Part shown: piece by piece, positions 14,514-15,720 of the stretch
Position numbering within the stretch: position 1 is the stretch's first letter
Layout: the number at the start of each line of letters is the position of its first letter
Assembly (NCBI GenBank): GCA_943359405.1
Contig: CALRHO010000011.1
Location: 1 to 15,720 of the forward strand
Source: Candidatus Nomurabacteria bacterium
GTDB taxonomy: Bacteria > Patescibacteriota > Minisyncoccia > Phycocordibacterales > UBA918
DNA: 15,720 bases
Reading direction: 5' to 3'
Notes under the pieces: generated by a model
Database searches by the model: none
What the model was told of the DNA's origin: nothing
What the model saw: the letters and a program-made list of their open reading frames with translations, nothing else
Translations under genes and position numbers: made by a program

Positions 14514-14531
14514 GGTGGCGCCACTATAGCA
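14514..14531 (-). promoter_or_regulatory. Putative extended -10 promoter of the helicase-rsmA genes
   Basis: On the minus strand TGC-TATAGT (14523-14531) is followed by GGCGCCACC and the ATG at 14513. TGn and the hexamer fit an extended -10, and the 9-base spacing places the start site within a few bases of the ATG. GGCGCC is a palindrome. No -35 at the usual distance. Confidence 0.5.
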
Positions 14532-14661
14532 CACCCGAATGCTGCCAGCGGACTCAAGGCAACTAAAAACCAAGCAATAATCATTTTGAGCGGTCAATAG
14601 CAAAAACACCCCTACAGAATAAGGCCCATTTTGCCCGACCCGGGTGGGAGTGGAAAACTAA

Positions 14662-14713
14662 GGGTACGTCAATTGCCCAACGGGCACTATCCGCTACAAT
14701 TATGCCCGTACCC
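14662..14713 (+). promoter_or_regulatory. Plus-strand promoter enclosed by nested inverted repeats
   Basis: TTGCCC (14673-14678), then 16 bases, then TACAAT (14695-14700) make a plausible sigma-70-type promoter facing the peptidase gene. Around it lie three dyads: GGGTACG (14662-14668) with CGTACCC (14707-14713), ACGGGCA (14680-14686) with TGCCCGT (14703-14709), and TGCCC-AAC-GGGCA (14674-14686). The second and third share the GGGCA arm, so only one of those hairpins can form at a time. This layout suggests an operator or an alternative-structure switch. Promoter and role are inferred. Confidence 0.45.
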
Positions 14714-14842
14714 AAGAAACAGTACGAGAGAGCCCTGGTGCTCTTTTTGTTTCACTTCCGAAATTTCCGTAGCGGTTGCCAAGAGCGGTGAGTCCATAAT
14801 GAAATTCGTATTCAACCCCGAACACAAGACGCTCAGGTAAGT
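14702..14842 (+). other. Possible frame-disrupted N-terminal extension of the LysM-M23 gene
   Basis: In the same frame as the peptidase, an ATG at 14702 opens 29 codons with a hydrophobic run (ALVLFLFHF) and stops at TGA 14789-14791. In another frame, ATG 14799 encodes MKFVFNPEHKTLR and stops at TAA 14838-14840. Removing one T near 14776 and adding one base near 14837 would join both parts to the peptidase as one continuous protein passing through KTLRVSVDGRHHLVLTEEAA. Either this is a degraded or wrongly sequenced 5' end, or the fragments are coincidental and the gene starts at 14843. Confidence 0.35.
14729..14748 (+). terminator. Weak terminator-like hairpin
   Basis: AGAGC (14729-14733), loop CCTGGT, GCTCT (14740-14744), then a T run to 14748 and more T after one G. 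The stem has five pairs, extendable with G-U. It follows the plus-strand promoter by about 30 bases, so it could be an attenuator before the peptidase gene. It is short and may have no function. Confidence 0.25.
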
Positions 14843-15720
14843 GTGGATGGTAGACATCACCTGGTGCTGACAGAAGAAGCTGCCTTCAGTCGCATTCGCG
14901 TACTCGCCCTAGGCGCGCTTACGGCAGGGATTGTGATACCGCTTACCGTGCAGGCGGGTGTGCTTGCCGGTTTATTCAAGACTGAGCCCACTACGCACGT
15001 TCCAGCCCAGGTAGCGATGAGCGACCTTGATATACCACTTCTCTCAGCCAACCCACATCCCAATCCGCACGGTGCCCGAGGCGGCGCCGACATAACCGCA
15101 GATGATGGAGCCCTGGTTTCGTCTGGTCCGATTGGTGCCGATGATGTCTCAAGTCTCAGTGTCTCGAGTGGTGAGATTAGTGTCTATACCGTACGCGAAG
15201 GTGACACGCTCTCTATGATTGCAGAAATGTTTGGGGTTACCTCAAACACCATTTTGTGGGCCAATGACCTCAGAAGTGCTAAAGCCATACGTCCCGGCGA
15301 CACTTTGGTTATCCTCCCGATTCCGGGTGTGCAGTACAAGATTAAGAAGGGCGACACGATTGCTTCAATTGCAAAAACCTATAGTGGTGACGCTGAAGAA
15401 ATTCTTGCTTACAACCAGCTTGCTGAAAGTGAACTCCAAGCCGGTGTCACTATCATTATTCCGGGTGGTACCGTCCCTGCCCCCGCACGGGCGAAGTCAG
15501 GAACGAAGACTGCAGGGGGCGCTGCCACTACCGGTAGTGCTGCTGGCTTTATTCATCCGCTTCCTGGTGCCTTGCGAACACAGGGTATCCATGGCTTTAA
15601 CGCGGTTGATCTGGCCGCTGCTGCCGGTGCGCCGATTCGAGCGGCTGCTGCCGGTGAGGTAATTGTCGCGAAGACGGGCGGCTGGAACGGTGGCTACGGA
15701 AACTATATTGTTATCAGACA
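14843..15720 (+). CDS. LysM-LysM-M23 family peptidase, C-terminus cut by window edge
   Basis: 292 residues seen from a GTG at 14843. The start is uncertain: GTG 14864 is possible, and upstream sequence looks frame-disrupted. A weak AGGT lies about 5 bases before the GTG. Residues about 18-45 form a membrane anchor or signal (IRVLALGALTAGIVIPLTVQAG). Two LysM domains follow: about 114-159 (VYTVREGDTLSMIAEMFGVT, ending RPGDTLVILP) and about 163-208 (QYKIKKGDTIASIAKTY, ending IIIPGG). They bind peptidoglycan glycans. After an Ala/Gly/Thr linker comes the M23 metallopeptidase start, IHPLPGAL (about 235-244), and HGFNAVDLA (250-258), then GWNGGYGNYIVIR. M23 enzymes cleave peptidoglycan cross-links. 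The normal HxGxD metal motif is altered here, and the second HxH motif lies outside the window, so activity cannot be judged. It is divergent from the helicase gene. Confidence 0.88.
   Translation, partial: MDGRHHLVLTEEAAFSRIRVLALGALTAGIVIPLTVQAGVLAGLFKTEPTTHVPAQVAMSDLDIPLLSANPHPNPHGARGGADITADDGALVSSGPIGADDVSSLSVSSGEISVYTVREGDTLSMIAEMFGVTSNTILWANDLRSAKAIRPGDTLVILPIPGVQYKIKKGDTIASIAKTYSGDAEEILAYNQLAESELQAGVTIIIPGGTVPAPARAKSGTKTAGGAATTGSAAGFIHPLPGALRTQGIHGFNAVDLAAAAGAPIRAAAAGEVIVAKTGGWNGGYGNYIVIR

Larger units (their letters stand above)
14514..14842. other. Divergent intergenic region between helicase and LysM-M23 gene
   Basis: About 330 bases with no confident gene. It holds the minus-strand helicase promoter at its left end, the 8-base palindrome ACCCGGGT at 14638-14645, nested inverted repeats around a plus-strand promoter (14662-14713), a weak terminator-like hairpin (14729-14748), and coding-like remnants in two frames just before the peptidase (14702-14842). 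No tRNA or known riboswitch fold is recognised. Confidence 0.7.

Noticed and set aside
14514..14609. 32-residue N-terminal extension of the helicase
   Set aside because: Not helicase-like, Cys-rich, and it covers the promoter-like element; family members start close to the Q-motif region as from the ATG at 14513.
14789..14791. TGA read as glycine (Gracilibacteria/Absconditabacteria code) to join the peptidase with its upstream frame
   Set aside because: All long genes here are free of internal TGA and the beta-sandwich gene ends with TGA, so the standard code fits; frame changes explain the upstream stretch better.
1..15720. tRNA, rRNA, CRISPR array, insertion sequence or attachment site
   Set aside because: No tRNA cloverleaf with TTCRA-type arm, no regularly spaced repeats beyond those listed, no transposase or integrase frame and no terminal inverted repeats were seen.

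Overview
The window looks like a chromosomal segment of a Candidate Phyla Radiation (Patescibacteria, Parcubacteria-like) bacterium. This placement is an inference: it rests on the very compact layout, the standard genetic code, the near absence of Shine-Dalgarno sequences, and a gene set (PrgI-like protein, separate TraC-like and VirB4 proteins, VirB6/TrbL-like protein with a long tail, VirB2-like pilin, LysM-M23 peptidase) that I associate with that group. No rRNA, tRNA, transposase, integrase, relaxase or CRISPR array is visible.

Layout. From 1 to 14513 every gene is on the minus strand, so the transcription order runs right to left: a UvrD/PcrA-type helicase (12555-14513), 16S rRNA dimethyltransferase RsmA (11727-12542), then a continuous block of eleven genes. 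In order these are a membrane-anchored protein with one EF-hand loop (10734-11630), a large exported protein with a duplicated C-terminal module (8966-10729), a VirB6/TrbL-like polytopic protein (6773-8950), a small soluble protein (6287-6766), a PrgI family protein (5796-6221), a TraC/VirB4 N-terminal-domain protein (5157-5792), the VirB4-type ATPase (3346-5142), a membrane protein with a soluble N-terminal half (2560-3333), an exported beta-sandwich-like protein (1554-2495), a membrane-anchored probable beta-propeller (343-1551), and a VirB2/TrbC-like pilin cut by the left edge (1-359). Gaps are mostly 2 to 65 bases, and the last two genes overlap.

A divergent plus-strand gene (from about 14843 to the right edge) encodes a LysM-LysM-M23 envelope peptidase. 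Its 5' end may be frame-disrupted. The roughly 330-base gap between it and the helicase holds the helicase promoter and a nest of inverted repeats around a plausible plus-strand promoter.

How it may work together: VirB4 with its separate N-terminal partner would power assembly or secretion, PrgI and VirB6 would form the inner-membrane platform, and VirB2 would form a pilus or surface fibre. The exported EF-hand, duplicated-module, beta-sandwich and propeller proteins would build the unusual envelope part. No coupling protein (VirD4), VirB11, relaxase or VirB7-10 core is present in the window, so this looks like a stripped-down, chromosomally fixed type IV secretion-like machine and not a normal conjugation module. 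A second striking pattern is that six of the twelve minus-strand genes have a -10-like hexamer ending only 6 to 9 bases before the ATG, which suggests widespread leaderless transcription.
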